From Actinomycetota bacterium (lineage in GTDB: Bacteria; Actinomycetota; Actinomycetes; S36-B12; GCA-2699445): 64,000 nucleotides of DNA. The stretch's first letter is position 1. Every line of letters starts with the position of its first letter. The position numbers and the translations under genes are program-made. Below the pieces are notes generated by a model that was given only the letters and a program-made list of their open reading frames with translations, was not told the DNA's origin and did not search any database. Positions 36,390-45,819 of this stretch are shown here, piece after piece. The stretch lies in the NCBI GenBank assembly GCA_020438795.1, contig JAGQTY010000014.1, positions 1 through 64,000 of the forward strand, written 5' to 3'.

Positions 36390-39300
36390 TCAACCTCCGG
36401 CTGCTGGGTACTCTCCTGGAGCAGCGTACCAACCGTTGGGCCAGGTCTCGGCGACCCAGGCATCGTTCGGCTCATTGAAGGGCGTGATCTCGACCCGGTC
36501 GATCTCCAGCACCGTGGTGTCGAAGTCGGGATCGCCGGCCCAGCCCACACGATCCACGTATTCCCCGTTCAGCCGCTCCTTGTAGCCGGAGGCTGGGAAC
36601 CAGATGCCGATCCAGAAACGAGCCGCGCGATACGGGATGTTGTCCTGGCCGTATTCAGCTCCCTCGTGACGGTAGACCTCCTGCCCGTCCAGGGTCCAGA
36701 TCACCCTCGGCACATCACCGTTGCCACCGGAATGCCATTCGATACCGAAGTCATGGAATTGACCGTCGGCGAGATCTCGGCCGAAGTCCACCCTGCCCGG
36801 GTGGTGAGCGCCCTCGCCTCCGTACTTGCCGCCCCAGGTGTTGGCCCTGCCGTGATCGAAGCCGATCGGGTCATGGGAGGAGTCATCGGCAAGATCGGTC
36901 GGGAATTCCCAGTCGATCTCGGTGTTGCGGATGCGGCTGGGCTCCTGCCAGTACTGCGGCTCGCCGGGGAAGTGCTCGATGTAGTGGAAACTCCAGAAGG
37001 CTGACACTGCACCCAGATCCGGGGGCAGCTTGGCGCGCACCACGTACTTGCCGGATGCGTAGTAATCACGAGAGGCGATCCCTGCGCCCACCCGTGTGGT
37101 GCGACCGCCGTGACCCTGCTGAGCACCGAGGTAGTCGTCACCGTGGGCCTCTAGCTTCAGAACCCCATCAGACACGGCAACGTTCTCCGGGATCAGACCA
37201 CCGTTGTCGCCGCCCCAGGCTCGATCCACAATCAGCCACTTGGCTGGGTCGACGCCATCGGTGAAGTCCTCCACCAGGGTCTGCGTTGTCTGCAGCGGCG
37301 TCGCATTCGGGGTGTCGAGCCACTCACCGCCCTGGGCCGTCATCGAGACCGAGTCGACTTCGAGTGTGCCCGGATCGCCCTTCCACCGCTCGAGGTGGAC
37401 CTTGCCCTCGAGCTGACTGTCCGGGGTCCGGAAGCGAACCTCGTAGTCGCGCCATTGATCATCAGTGACCTGCACATGATGGAACTGCTCGCCGATCTTG
37501 AACCCGACAGTCGGGGCACCACCACTGGCACGCGCTCGAACGTTGAGCGTGTACTCCCGCTGGGCCGCCAACAGGATTCCGGTGTCCTGGACCGCGCGAG
37601 CGGTACTGTCCTGGGTCGACTGGAGCGTGAGCACCCCATCGATCACCCCGCCGCTGTCGACGACCCAGAGATCTGTGCCATCGGCGAAGTCAGCGTTGCG
37701 CACGATGTCGCCACCGGGTCCGGGCAACGACGGGTTCACAGGTGCGGTGGGCCAGGCCTGACCCGGAGCCGGCTGCGGGATCGGCAGCTCCTCGGCGGTG
37801 ATCCTCACGTCATCGAAGAAGACCGAACCCGCCACATCGGTCTGATAGGCCTGCAGGTAGAGCGTCACCTCACGGTCGTCCTGCCCCGTGTAGAAGTCGA
37901 AGCGCTTCTCCGACCAGTCACTCTCACGCACCGAGTTCGACTTCGGGGTCTGGACGCCCCGCTCGATCCCGAAGGAGGACCAGACCTCGCCGGTGGTCCT
38001 GGTCCGCAGTGCCAGGGTGTACTTCGATCGTGGTTCCAGGCCGCCGACCCGTTGGCTCACACGCACAGTCCCCCGAGGCGCGGGGTCCATCCGGAGCGCT
38101 GCGCTGCCCTGCGCAGCCTCAGTGACAGTCACTGGTGAGCCCGACTCGACGGTCCAGCCGGCGAGTCCCTCCTCGAATCCCCCGTTGTCGACCCCCAGGT
38201 CGGCAGGGGTGGTCGGTGCGGGGGCGGTCACCGATGGACTGGGCTCGCCCGGCGTGGCGGTCGGGCTGGGAGTCGCAGAGACGGAAGGAGCGGGACTCGT
38301 CGCCGGAGGCTGGGCCACTTCACCCTCGACCATGCTCAGCCCTTCCACGTTCGCCTGTCCCTGCTGCCCCTTCCAGGCATGCACGGAGACGGCCACCTCG
38401 CCGATTCCCGAACCGGTCGTGAAGACCAGTCGGTTCTGATGCTCGGCCTCGCTCCACCTGCCCTGATACCCGCTCACCTTGACGTACGCGGTGGCCGAAC
38501 CCGGCGGCTCGGCCCGCTGCAGGAAGACCGTGTAGGTCGTCTCCGGCTCGACCGTGACGCTCTGGGTGACCCTCGCGGTACTCGACAACTCCGGGTCGAG
38601 CGTGAGTACCCCGCCCACCACGGTCGCGGTTGCGCCGGGGTCGCTGAGGTTGTCCCAGAATGTCAGGCCGTCGTCGAAATCCGGATTGCGCAGACCTCCG
38701 GCCGGAGCCTCACTCGGTGTGGACGTTGTAGACGGCGTCGGTGTGGGTGTGGGTATCGGAGTCGGGGTCGGGGTGGGTGTGGGCGTCAGTGTAGGAGTCG
38801 GTGTGGGTGTGGGCGTCGGAGTCGGTGTGGGTTTGGGCGTCGGAGTCGGTGTGGGCGTCGGAGTAGGAGTGGGGGCAGTGGCGTCAGTGAGCGTCACGTT
38901 GTCGACCACGACACTCCCACTTTGATGCTTCCAGGCCTGGACATAGACCTCGATCTCGGTGACTTCCGGTCCGGTAGTGAACCGGACCGGGAATGTGGCT
39001 GACTCCAGCTGCGTCCATCTGCCGCGCTGGCCCTTGACCCCGACGACCGCCACTGCGCCTGCTGTCTCGATTTCGGCACCCAGCGCGTAATCGGTGGCTG
39101 GGTTCACCGTGACCGTCTGCACCAATGCGGCCTTACCCCCTGCGGTCGGCCGGAGCCTGATCGCATGATTCCCGGCTTCATCAACGAGGTCGACGCCAGC
39201 GTTCGCGGAGGAATCATCGACCCAAGGGGCGAGCCCCGCGTCCTCGAAGTCCCCGTTCTGCAGCCCACCGGCAACGGACTGACCGACGACCGCAGCCGCC

Positions 39301-39401
39301 GGCACGGGAACTGCCCCCGCGGATGCCGCGACCAGCGTCCCCGCGCAGAGCACAAAGCCGAGTGTCCCCACAGCCGAAGCACCTGCAGCAGACACCCTCA
39401 T
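36390..39401 (-). CDS. Secreted multimodular GH16 family glycoside hydrolase
   Basis: A 1003-residue exported enzyme. After a signal peptide it has about four jelly-roll-like binding modules, each opening with an N-x-x-F-E/D motif ([37 protein letters not shown]). A Thr-Pro linker (about 174-224) separates the first two, and a shorter Pro/Ser linker follows the second. The C-terminal GH16 domain (about 690-1003) has TEIDWEFP with catalytic E828, D830 and E832, the bulge-less ExDxE form seen in licheninase/agarase-like GH16 members. It probably cleaves a beta-glucan or galactan; substrate unknown. GGAGGGG lies 3 nt before the ATG. A leader of about 250 nt precedes it. Confidence 0.92.
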   Translation of the reverse strand: MRVSAAGASAVGTLGFVLCAGTLVAASAGAVPVPAAAVVGQSVAGGLQNGDFEDAGLAPWVDDSSANAGVDLVDEAGNHAIRLRPTAGGKAALVQTVTVNPATDYALGAEIETAGAVAVVGVKGQRGRWTQLESATFPVRFTTGPEVTEIEVYVQAWKHQSGSVVVDNVTLTDATAPTPTPTPTPTPTPKPTPTPTPTPTPTPTLTPTPTPTPTPIPTPTPTPSTTSTPSEAPAGGLRNPDFDDGLTFWDNLSDPGATATVVGGVLTLDPELSSTARVTQSVTVEPETTYTVFLQRAEPPGSATAYVKVSGYQGRWSEAEHQNRLVFTTGSGIGEVAVSVHAWKGQQGQANVEGLSMVEGEVAQPPATSPAPSVSATPSPTATPGEPSPSVTAPAPTTPADLGVDNGGFEEGLAGWTVESGSPVTVTEAAQGSAALRMDPAPRGTVRVSQRVGGLEPRSKYTLALRTRTTGEVWSSFGIERGVQTPKSNSVRESDWSEKRFDFYTGQDDREVTLYLQAYQTDVAGSVFFDDVRITAEELPIPQPAPGQAWPTAPVNPSLPGPGGDIVRNADFADGTDLWVVDSGGVIDGVLTLQSTQDSTARAVQDTGILLAAQREYTLNVRARASGGAPTVGFKIGEQFHHVQVTDDQWRDYEVRFRTPDSQLEGKVHLERWKGDPGTLEVDSVSMTAQGGEWLDTPNATPLQTTQTLVEDFTDGVDPAKWLIVDRAWGGDNGGLIPENVAVSDGVLKLEAHGDDYLGAQQGHGGRTTRVGAGIASRDYYASGKYVVRAKLPPDLGAVSAFWSFHYIEHFPGEPQYWQEPSRIRNTEIDWEFPTDLADDSSHDPIGFDHGRANTWGGKYGGEGAHHPGRVDFGRDLADGQFHDFGIEWHSGGNGDVPRVIWTLDGQEVYRHEGAEYGQDNIPYRAARFWIGIWFPASGYKERLNGEYVDRVGWAGDPDFDTTVLEIDRVEITPFNEPNDAWVAETWPNGWYAAPGEYPAAGG
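38730..38880. repeat. Thr-Pro coding repeat in the GH16 gene
   Basis: A degenerate tandem array of hexamers and variants (GTCGGT, GTGGGC and similar on the plus strand) encodes an alternating Thr-Pro linker of about 50 residues with a few Leu, Ile and Lys replacements. Being imperfect, it looks older than the perfect array at 50375. Confidence 0.85.
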
Positions 39402-39663
39402 GAACCCCTCCTCGCCCGCTCCACCTACGACGTGGTGACGCAAGTATCGGTTCGCGAAAGGGACACAATGACCGGAACGGACGAATTTCCCTCGAACGTG
39501 TTGTGGCAGGGGAATCAGCGATACCAGCAGAGGTGACGCCGTCCCCCTACGGGGAAGGAACCCAGCCAGTAGCGCCGGTGTGCTGTGTTGCAGGCCGCAC
39601 AGGGGCGGAGCGGGGAACGTAGGCCGGGGAACGACGAGCTTCTCCTGACCGCGTACGAGCCTA
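39402..39663 (-). promoter_or_regulatory. Putative promoter and long structured leader of the GH16 gene
   Basis: A TAGGCT -10 element (minus strand, 39658-39663) would start an untranslated leader of about 250 nt. Within it CCTACG (minus strand, 39623-39618) can pair with CGTAGG (39551-39546), extended by flanking C and G runs. The same CGTAGG region can instead form a local hairpin, TCCCC-GTA-GGGGA. The two pairings exclude each other, as in regulated leaders. No known riboswitch class is recognised. The rest of this gap holds no convincing gene. Confidence 0.3.
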
Positions 39664-39675
39664 TGATGTGGCGGT

Positions 39676-39858
39676 TCATGATCCGGCCTCTCCCGCACTC
39701 CTCGCATCCGGGGATGCAGCGGTTGCTCCGGTCAGGTCGCCGGAGTCCGTCGACGCGGAACCGGCGGAGACCGCCGTGAGCGTGAGAAGGAAGGCGAAGA
39801 TCAGCAGAGCGGCAGCTCCGCATCGCCAGATCGCATTGTCCGAGGAGTGGGTGAGCAT
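39676..39858 (-). CDS. Small exported or membrane peptide
   Basis: A 60-residue frame with an excellent ribosome-binding site (AGGAGG, 4 nt, ATG). The N-terminal half contains a hydrophobic helix ([18 protein letters not shown]), then SAGSAS as a possible cleavage site, and a short acidic/Ala-rich tail with no domain. It lies upstream of the GH16 leader on the same strand. It could be a secreted peptide or a single-span protein. The main support is the Shine-Dalgarno and the signal-like sequence; there is no homology evidence. Confidence 0.5.
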   Translation of the reverse strand: MLTHSSDNAIWRCGAAALLIFAFLLTLTAVSAGSASTDSGDLTGATAASPDARSAGEAGS

Positions 39859-39939
39859 GATTCCTCCTTCTCGACGCCTTGTTCGCGTTCGTAGGAGAGA
39901 TGATCCGGGGCGCCCTGAGGCAACAACTACGCGTCGACG

Positions 39940-39992
39940 TTCACCCGCTTGGAGTATCGAAGCCGGGGTGAAGGGTCCGCTCTCGTGGGACC
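39940..39992. other. Two adjacent inverted repeats in the 39859-40137 gap
   Basis: The 279-bp gap holds a long hairpin, TTCACCC-GCTT ... AAGC-CG-GGGTGAA (39940-39972), directly followed by GGTCC ... GGACC (39974-39992). They may terminate the upstream ybbN-like gene or structure the leader of the small gene at 39858. I see no coding sequence in the gap. Confidence 0.5.
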
Positions 39993-40137
39993 GAAGACCG
40001 GTGGGCGTCTAGCTGAACACGCACGGTTTCCATGCCGGAGGCCGCTGACCGCGTGCGCACGATTCCGTTCGAGGGAATCCAGACCCCAGTCCTGGCCTGC
40101 CCTGCGGTCTCCTCCAGTGGAACGACGCCCCCTGCCG

Positions 40138-41058
40138 TCAGAACAGGGCGTTCGCCAGACTCACGCGCGCCTTGGCCACATCCGGGTGCTCCGGTCCGCA
40201 GACCTCGAAGAGCTCCAGCAACCGGTCGCGCACCGCGGCCCGATCGTCGCCCTGCGTCCGCCGGATGACGTCGATCAGCCTCGCGAACGCCGCTTCGTAG
40301 TCACCGTTGATGGCCTGCCAGTCCGCAGCCTGGATCTGGACCTCGGCGGAGTCGTCCTTGTCGGCGGCGTCAAGCACAACCAGCGGGTCCAGGTCTCCGA
40401 CCCGCCGATAGGTCTTCGCCGTCGCCACGCCGATCTTGGCCCCAGCGTCGCCTGGATCGCGTGCAAGCACCTTGTTGAAGGCTGACTCGGCAGCGTCCCA
40501 GTCACCTGCCTCCATCGCGTCATAGGCGGCATCGATGTCTGGGTCACTGGCAATGCCTGGTTCCTCGTCGGGTTCTGGTGCCTCAGCGCCACCGACACGG
40601 CCGTCGACCCCGTTCTTGGCTGCCTCCGCCAGGAGCGCGTCGATGACCTGTTTCACCTGATCCTTGGGCAGCGCCCCCTGGAACAGCGGCACGGGCTGGC
40701 CCTTGATCACACCGAACACCGATGGGATGGACTGCACCTGGAAGGCGGCACCGATCTGCTGCTCGGCATCGACGTCCACCTTGGCCAGCACGAACCGTCC
40801 GCCGTACTCTGCGGCCAGGGACTCCAGCACCGGCGACAGGGTCTTGCACGGGCCGCACCAGGTGGCCCACAGGTCGATGACGACGGGGACGGTCATGGAC
40901 TGCTGAATGACATCGGCCTCGAACGAAGCGGTGGTCACGTCCTTGACGAGCCCCGGCGGTGCCGAGGCAGCCGCCTGTTCGGCCTCACGCTGAGCAGCGA
41001 GTGCGCCCAGATCGACCGCGCCCCGGGGAATGCTGACTGAAGGTTTGGAGTCGCTCAC
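40138..41058 (-). CDS. YbbN/CnoX-like thioredoxin-TPR protein
   Basis: A 306-residue cytoplasmic protein with an N-terminal thioredoxin domain containing WATWCGPC (CGPC about 68-71), so unlike the E. coli protein it keeps both redox cysteines. A linker rich in acidic residues and Pro (EAPEPDEEPG) leads to TPR-like repeats (AYDAMEAGDWDAAESAFNKV and following). The family acts as a chaperone-linked thiol protein (chaperedoxin). The GTG at 41058 follows CAGAAT by 6 nt and begins 16 bp after the cutC stop, so it can be transcribed alone or with cutC. Confidence 0.9.
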   Translation of the reverse strand: MSDSKPSVSIPRGAVDLGALAAQREAEQAAASAPPGLVKDVTTASFEADVIQQSMTVPVVIDLWATWCGPCKTLSPVLESLAAEYGGRFVLAKVDVDAEQQIGAAFQVQSIPSVFGVIKGQPVPLFQGALPKDQVKQVIDALLAEAAKNGVDGRVGGAEAPEPDEEPGIASDPDIDAAYDAMEAGDWDAAESAFNKVLARDPGDAGAKIGVATAKTYRRVGDLDPLVVLDAADKDDSAEVQIQAADWQAINGDYEAAFARLIDVIRRTQGDDRAAVRDRLLELFEVCGPEHPDVAKARVSLANALF

Positions 41059-41070
41059 AACCCCATTCTG
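41056..41070 (-). promoter_or_regulatory. Leaderless -10 element for the thioredoxin-TPR gene
   Basis: CAGAAT on the minus strand (41065-41070), 6 nt, then GTG. Confidence 0.5.
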
Positions 41071-41074
41071 CCAA

Positions 41075-41833
41075 CTACCGTCTGGCAGGACCAAGAACAC
41101 CCCTGATGGCGGCCACTCCACCCTCGTCCGGGACCGGCCAACTGGCCGCGGGCCAGTCGGGAAGCGGACCGAGCGGCATGTCCAGGGCGATACTGGTGTC
41201 GGCGCTGGTCCGCACTGAGGCATGCACCTGGTTGACCCCAGTCAGCTCGAGCACCTGCGCCACATTGGCTGCTGTGATCCCACCTGCAGCGATCAGACCC
41301 TGCGGCTGCGGCGCCCATCGGCGCAGTTCCGCAAGCACCGCTGCTCCGGCCAGGGCTGAGGGTGCCCCGCCGGAGGAGAGCACCGCGTCGCAGCCGCACT
41401 CCCAGGCGGCACGAGCCGCACTGATCACGTCGGCGCTGACATCGACGGCACGATGGAAGGTGGTTCTGACCCCGGCGGCATCGACCAGCCTGGTGGTGGC
41501 GTTGCGGTCGACCTCACCCTCGGGGGTGAGTAGGCCGAACACCACCCCGGTGACGCCGAGTGCCACCACCTGTTCGATGTCGGCCCGCATGACGTCGAGT
41601 TCCTCGGAGCTGTAGACGAAGTGCCCGCCCCGCGGCCGGATCATCACCATCAGGTCGACCCCGGCCGCGCTCGTGCGGCGCAGCGCTTCGCGGACCAGTC
41701 CGATGGACGGCGTCGTGCCTCCAGCGGGCATGTCCTGGCAGAGCTCCACCCGGTCCGCACCGGCGCCCACGGCAAGGGCCACGCCATCGACAGAGGTGGC
41801 CATCACCTCCAGCTGCACCGCGCCGTCATCCAC
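41075..41833 (-). CDS. cutC: CutC family protein
   Basis: A 252-residue TIM-barrel protein with the family segments GADRVELCQDMPAGGTTPS, VMIRPRGGHFVYS, VFGLLTPEGEVD, TFHRAVDVS and AAGGI near the C-terminus. CutC has been linked to copper homeostasis, but its biochemical role is unsettled. The frame opens at 41857; I chose the GTG at 41833 because GGGAG lies 5 nt upstream. It lies 54 bp after the MFS transporter gene on the same strand. Confidence 0.92.
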   Translation of the reverse strand: MDDGAVQLEVMATSVDGVALAVGAGADRVELCQDMPAGGTTPSIGLVREALRRTSAAGVDLMVMIRPRGGHFVYSSEELDVMRADIEQVVALGVTGVVFGLLTPEGEVDRNATTRLVDAAGVRTTFHRAVDVSADVISAARAAWECGCDAVLSSGGAPSALAGAAVLAELRRWAPQPQGLIAAGGITAANVAQVLELTGVNQVHASVRTSADTSIALDMPLGPLPDWPAASWPVPDEGGVAAIRGVLGPARR

Positions 41834-41887
41834 AAGCTCTCCCTGCATCCGGGACACCGACCCCGCACAGCAAGGCGGAAGGACAGG

Positions 41888-43366
41888 TCAGGCGTTCATC
41901 TCGGTCTCGACAGCTGCCGACAGCGGCGTCGCGACGTCCTCCAGCGACTGGCCCTCGGCGTTGATGCCGAAGAGAATCTCGATCACACCGCCGATCATCA
42001 TGATGCCGGCACCGATCAGATAGCCGATGAACATCGGCGTCCGATCCAGGCCGTCCCCGATGAGCCACCCGTAGAACAACGGACCGAACGCGCCGACACC
42101 CATGCCGATGGAGAAGAAGACCGCGATCGCCTTGGCACGGACCTCGATCGGGAAGATCTCGCTGACCGTGAGGTAGGCCGAACTGGCGCCGGCGGAGGCG
42201 AAGAAGAAGATGACGCACCACGCGATCGTCTGAGTGGTGGCGTTGAAGGCCCCGATCTCGAACAACCACGCGCTGATCACCAGGAGCACACCCGACAGGA
42301 TGTAGGTGCCCGAGATCATGAACTTGCGCCCGATCGTGTCGAAGTACCGTCCCAGAAGCAGAGGACCTGCCAGGTTCCCGATGGCGAAGAAGATGAGGAA
42401 GAGCGGGGCAGTGGTGACGCTGATCCCGTAGAAGTTGGTCAGGACCAGCACGTAGGTGAAGAAGATGGCGTTGTACAGGAACGACTGGGTGATCATCAGC
42501 GAGGCGCTGAGCACAGCCCGTTGGGGATACGTCTTGAAGAGCACCCTGGTCAGCGCCCAGTAGCCGTAGTTCGTACCGGGTTTGAGGACGATCGCCTCCT
42601 CCTCGCCGACAGGCCTGATCTCGCGTCCGGAAGCGCGGACCCGGTTCTCGATGTCGGTGATCGCTTCTTCCGCCTCGGCTTCACGCCCGTGCATCATCAA
42701 CCAGCGGGGGCTCTCCGGCAGGCCTCTGCGCATGAGGATGATGGCGATCCCCAGGATCGGGCCGACCAGGAAGGCGACGCGCCATCCCCAGTCGGGGTAG
42801 GAGATGAACAGGTTCAGCATGCCGGTGGCGACCAGCGTGCCGATGATCGCACCCAGCCAGTAGGTGCCGTTGATGCCGATGTCGACACGGCCCCGGTACC
42901 TGGCCGGCATCATCTCGTCGATGGCCGCGTTGATGGCTGCGTATTCGCCGCCGATGCCCAGGCCGGCGATGAACCGCGTCAGGTACAGGAACACGACCCA
43001 GCCGGGGCCGCTGCCCCAGGTGAAGAAGGTCAGGCCACTGCCGATCATGTAGACGCTCAGCGTGATCATGAAGAGATTGCGGCGGCCCAGCTTGTCGGAC
43101 ATCGCGCCGAAGAAGAGCGCCCCGACCACCTCACCGAGGAGATAGACCGTGGCGAGGCCGCCCGCGGCGGTCGTGGACAGGCCCAGGGTCAAGGGACTGG
43201 TCAGTTCCCCCACGACAGAGCTGGCGATTGTGATCTCGATGCCATCAAGCACCCAGGCAACCCCGAGCGCGATGATCATGCGGGTGTGGAAGGGCGACCA
43301 GGGCAGGCGGTCCAGCCGGGCCGGGATTGTGCTCGCGACGGCCTTGAGCGTTGCTCCGGAACTCAT
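41888..43366 (-). CDS. MFS transporter, sugar/metabolite:H+ symporter type
   Basis: A 492-residue protein with 12 predicted membrane helices. The first cytoplasmic loop carries motif A, GAMSDKLGRRN; helix 4 contains RFIAGLGIGGEYAA, and MMPARYRGR follows, which is typical of the SP/metabolite-symporter branch. A long central loop holds ESPRWLMMHGREAEAEEAI. The substrate cannot be deduced; organic acids, aromatics or sugars are possible. The ATG at 43366 is preferred over the upstream frame; CAGTGT lies 6 nt before it and no Shine-Dalgarno is present. Confidence 0.9.
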   Translation of the reverse strand: MSSGATLKAVASTIPARLDRLPWSPFHTRMIIALGVAWVLDGIEITIASSVVGELTSPLTLGLSTTAAGGLATVYLLGEVVGALFFGAMSDKLGRRNLFMITLSVYMIGSGLTFFTWGSGPGWVVFLYLTRFIAGLGIGGEYAAINAAIDEMMPARYRGRVDIGINGTYWLGAIIGTLVATGMLNLFISYPDWGWRVAFLVGPILGIAIILMRRGLPESPRWLMMHGREAEAEEAITDIENRVRASGREIRPVGEEEAIVLKPGTNYGYWALTRVLFKTYPQRAVLSASLMITQSFLYNAIFFTYVLVLTNFYGISVTTAPLFLIFFAIGNLAGPLLLGRYFDTIGRKFMISGTYILSGVLLVISAWLFEIGAFNATTQTIAWCVIFFFASAGASSAYLTVSEIFPIEVRAKAIAVFFSIGMGVGAFGPLFYGWLIGDGLDRTPMFIGYLIGAGIMMIGGVIEILFGINAEGQSLEDVATPLSAAVETEMNA

Positions 43367-43483
43367 GGCTGCACACTGGCAAAGCGCCCCGTGGGTAGCA
43401 ACCGCAGTCACTCGCCGGACACGACTGCGCTGGCGGACACATGGGGCTTTTGCGGATCAAAGCGACAGCAGGCCCGTGAAGAG

Positions 43484-44173
43484 CTACTCCCGGCAGTCAC
43501 GCACCACCTGAGCCCAGACGCCGGGGTCCGAGGCATGATCGGTCATCGTGGCGCGGGCGGCGGACATACGCACGATCAACTGGTCGAGCTCAGCCATCTT
43601 GTCCGCGGACTGATCCATGTTCTCGGTTCGCTGCAATTCCTGCTGCGTGATACCGACGGTCTCGATAAGATCGGCGATCGCACGGTCGGCGGCCTGTTCC
43701 GCCTCGCCTTCGGGAGCGCTCAGCAACTGCGCACGCAGCTCCTGCAGTTCGACCGCCACGCCTGTCCCCGGTGCCCCATCGAGGAGGGTGACGTAATCGC
43801 GGGTGAAGTCGGGCAGAGCGCGCCTGGATCGCACCCCGAGAATGATGGCTCCGCCCACCCCGACCACGAAGACGATGCCACCGGCCAGATACAGCCAGCG
43901 TGCCACGACCGTCCATGCGCTCGGGCCCGCATCAACCGAGAGGGTGGTGGCATCGGCGGGTGAGTCATTGAAGGAGCCGAGAAGGCTGCACAACACGGCC
44001 AGGACCAGCACTGCAATACCAGCCACGGTGATCCTGGTGAAGACCGTGGTCACCCGCCTGTCGCGGTTTGCAGCATCCCGGTACTGCCGCAGCTGTTCCC
44101 TGTGTTGTGGCGGGGCAGCCGCCCAGACGCCCTGCGGCACGGGCTCCTCCTGAGAGTCCGATGTCCCAGCCAC
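43484..44173 (-). CDS. Hypothetical protein with two membrane helices
   Basis: A 229-residue protein, family not recognised. A charged N-terminus (about 40 residues) precedes helix 1 (ITVAGIAVLVLAVLCSLLG) and helix 2 (WLYLAGGIVFVVGVGGAIIL); the C-terminal about 110 residues are acidic and likely coiled-coil (ELQELRAQLL, QQELQRTENMDQSADKMAEL). It begins with GTG 18 nt after the gene at 44192 on the same strand and is probably cotranscribed with it. Confidence 0.7.
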   Translation of the reverse strand: MAGTSDSQEEPVPQGVWAAAPPQHREQLRQYRDAANRDRRVTTVFTRITVAGIAVLVLAVLCSLLGSFNDSPADATTLSVDAGPSAWTVVARWLYLAGGIVFVVGVGGAIILGVRSRRALPDFTRDYVTLLDGAPGTGVAVELQELRAQLLSAPEGEAEQAADRAIADLIETVGITQQELQRTENMDQSADKMAELDQLIVRMSAARATMTDHASDPGVWAQVVRDCRE

Positions 44174-44191
44174 GATCGGTCCTCGCGCCCG

Positions 44192-44725
44192 CTATTCCTG
44201 CGCCAGGGACTGGAATTCCCGGATCGCCTCGCTCGAGACGCGCCCGCCACCCTTGCTCTTGGAGCCGGAGGCCTGACCGGAGCTCTTCTTCTCCTCCGGC
44301 TTGGCCTTCTGTGCCTTCTTGTCGTCAGGCTCGTCCTCGACGAGGCCGGGCACCGACTGCAGATGCCCCGGGACGTCGGCCTTGGCAAGGATCTCCTCCA
44401 CCGTGGCGCCCTTCGGCCGCTCTTCATCGACGAGCTTCGGCACTTTCTGTTTGCCGGGTATTTCAACGATGTCGGCGTGCAGCCACGCCATCACGTCCGC
44501 GTCCGGTTGCTCGTCGGTCACGAGCATGATGTCGCGGCCCATGGCTGAGACCGAAGTGATGAGCCGAGCAGCCAGAGTGGTCACCTGAGCCGTGTCCGCC
44601 ACCACGACCACAGGTTCGCCGGTGGGGTTGAGATTCGGCAGTTCGGCGACCCCAATGACGAATGCGTCGTGCCAACCGCGCTCACCGGTGATGCGGCCGG
44701 CGATGAACATCAGGTTGGGGTTCAT
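44192..44725 (-). CDS. Hypothetical protein with Rossmann-like N-domain and charged tail
   Basis: A 177-residue protein, family not recognised. The first about 90 residues alternate strands and helices (MFIAGRITG, DAFVIGVAELP, VVVVADTAQVTT, IMLVTDEQPDADVMAWL) as in a small alpha/beta fold. The remaining part is highly charged and low complexity (DDKKAQKAKPEEKKSSG) and probably disordered, ending in a helix. The ATG at 44725 follows a CACCAT box by 6 nt. It forms a likely operon with the membrane protein at 43484. Confidence 0.68.
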   Translation of the reverse strand: MNPNLMFIAGRITGERGWHDAFVIGVAELPNLNPTGEPVVVVADTAQVTTLAARLITSVSAMGRDIMLVTDEQPDADVMAWLHADIVEIPGKQKVPKLVDEERPKGATVEEILAKADVPGHLQSVPGLVEDEPDDKKAQKAKPEEKKSSGQASGSKSKGGGRVSSEAIREFQSLAQE

Positions 44726-44838
44726 GTCTTGATGGTGACACCGCACCGGTGCGGAAGTCAGCGCGGACGGACGCGAATGACACAATTGTCGGTCTTGGTA
44801 CCGGCGGTGGCCCCGGCACAGGTCAGACGTGATCCGGA

Positions 44839-45789
44839 TCAGCCCAGCTCGGCGACCAGGGCATCAGCCGCAGCGTACGGGTCACGTTGCCCGCGCAGCA
44901 CTTCTTGCGCCAGAGACGTCGCGGATGCCCCACCGCTGTCGAGGCGTGAGCGCCACAGTTCAGTGGCGATGGTCATGACTTCGGCCCTGGCGCGTTCGAG
45001 ACGCCGCTCGGCCAACCGACCCGTCCTCCTCGCGGTGGCGTGGTGATCGGCGATCGCCTGCGCCAGTCCCTCGATTCCGGTGCCAGCCGTGGCTACCACA
45101 GGCAGCACCGGCGGGCGCCAGGGTGCCGCCACGCCATACTGGCCCGCAAGCATCGCTCGCAGGTCGCGTTGGGTGTCACGGGCCCCTTCACGATCGGCCT
45201 TGTTCACGACGAAGACGTCACCGATCTCCAGGATTCCGGCTTTGGCGGCCTGGATACCGTCCCCCATGCCCGGAGCCATCAGGATCACCACGGTGTCGGC
45301 GTACTGGACGACTTCCACTTCACTCTGACCAACGCCGACGGTCTCCACCAGGACGATGTCGAAGCCACAGCCATCAAGCACCCTCACCACGGCCGGCGTG
45401 GCCTCAGCGAGTCCCCCCAGGTGCCCGCGCGAGGCCATCGACCTGACGTAGACTCCGGTATCGGTGCCGTGCTCGGCCATCCTGATCCGGTCACCGAGCA
45501 GCGCCCCGCCCGTGAATGGCGAGGATGGGTCGACAGCAACCACACCGACCGTGTAGCCATGCCGGCGCCACTGGCCGATCAGGGCAGACGTCGTGGTCGA
45601 TTTGCCGACTCCCGGCGGCCCGGTCACACCCACGATCTGGGCATGTCCACGCGGCAGGAGCGCTGAGATCTCCCGGGAATCGGGGGAACGGTCCTCGAAC
45701 GCTGAGATCAGCCGGGCCAGGGCTCGCCTGTCCCCCGCCCTGGCTGCGGAGACCTCCTCGGCTCTTGAGCGTGACGCGGTGCGTGACAT
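44839..45789 (-). CDS. meaB: Methylmalonyl-CoA mutase-associated GTPase MeaB
   Basis: A 316-residue G3E GTPase that protects and reloads B12-dependent acyl-CoA mutases. It has Walker A GPPGVGKS (about 57-64), Asp/Gly switch regions with VETVGVGQSEVEV and the guanine-specificity motif NKAD. The length is normal. AGGG lies 4 nt before the ATG. The mutase itself is not in the window, but methylmalonyl-CoA epimerase and ccrA are, which supports a methylmalonyl-CoA or ethylmalonyl-CoA mutase client. Confidence 0.95.
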   Translation of the reverse strand: MSRTASRSRAEEVSAARAGDRRALARLISAFEDRSPDSREISALLPRGHAQIVGVTGPPGVGKSTTTSALIGQWRRHGYTVGVVAVDPSSPFTGGALLGDRIRMAEHGTDTGVYVRSMASRGHLGGLAEATPAVVRVLDGCGFDIVLVETVGVGQSEVEVVQYADTVVILMAPGMGDGIQAAKAGILEIGDVFVVNKADREGARDTQRDLRAMLAGQYGVAAPWRPPVLPVVATAGTGIEGLAQAIADHHATARRTGRLAERRLERARAEVMTIATELWRSRLDSGGASATSLAQEVLRGQRDPYAAADALVAELG

Positions 45790-45819
45790 CCCGCCCTCAC
45801 ATCCTCGAGCGATACGCAG

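Noticed and set aside
39961-40020. Possible c-di-AMP (ydaO-type) riboswitch 3' half: GGGGTGAA ... GACCGAAGACCG ... CTAGCTGAAC
   Set aside because: Only a loose match to the conserved 3' end, no matching 5' half, and no gene downstream on that strand. A covariance-model search would settle it.
41621-43963. A 780-codon open frame on the plus strand, antisense to cutC, the MFS transporter and the gene at 43484
   Set aside because: It is a GC-rich shadow frame: it lies opposite three well-supported genes, is dominated by His, Asp, Arg and Gln low-complexity sequence, and has no ribosome site or domain.
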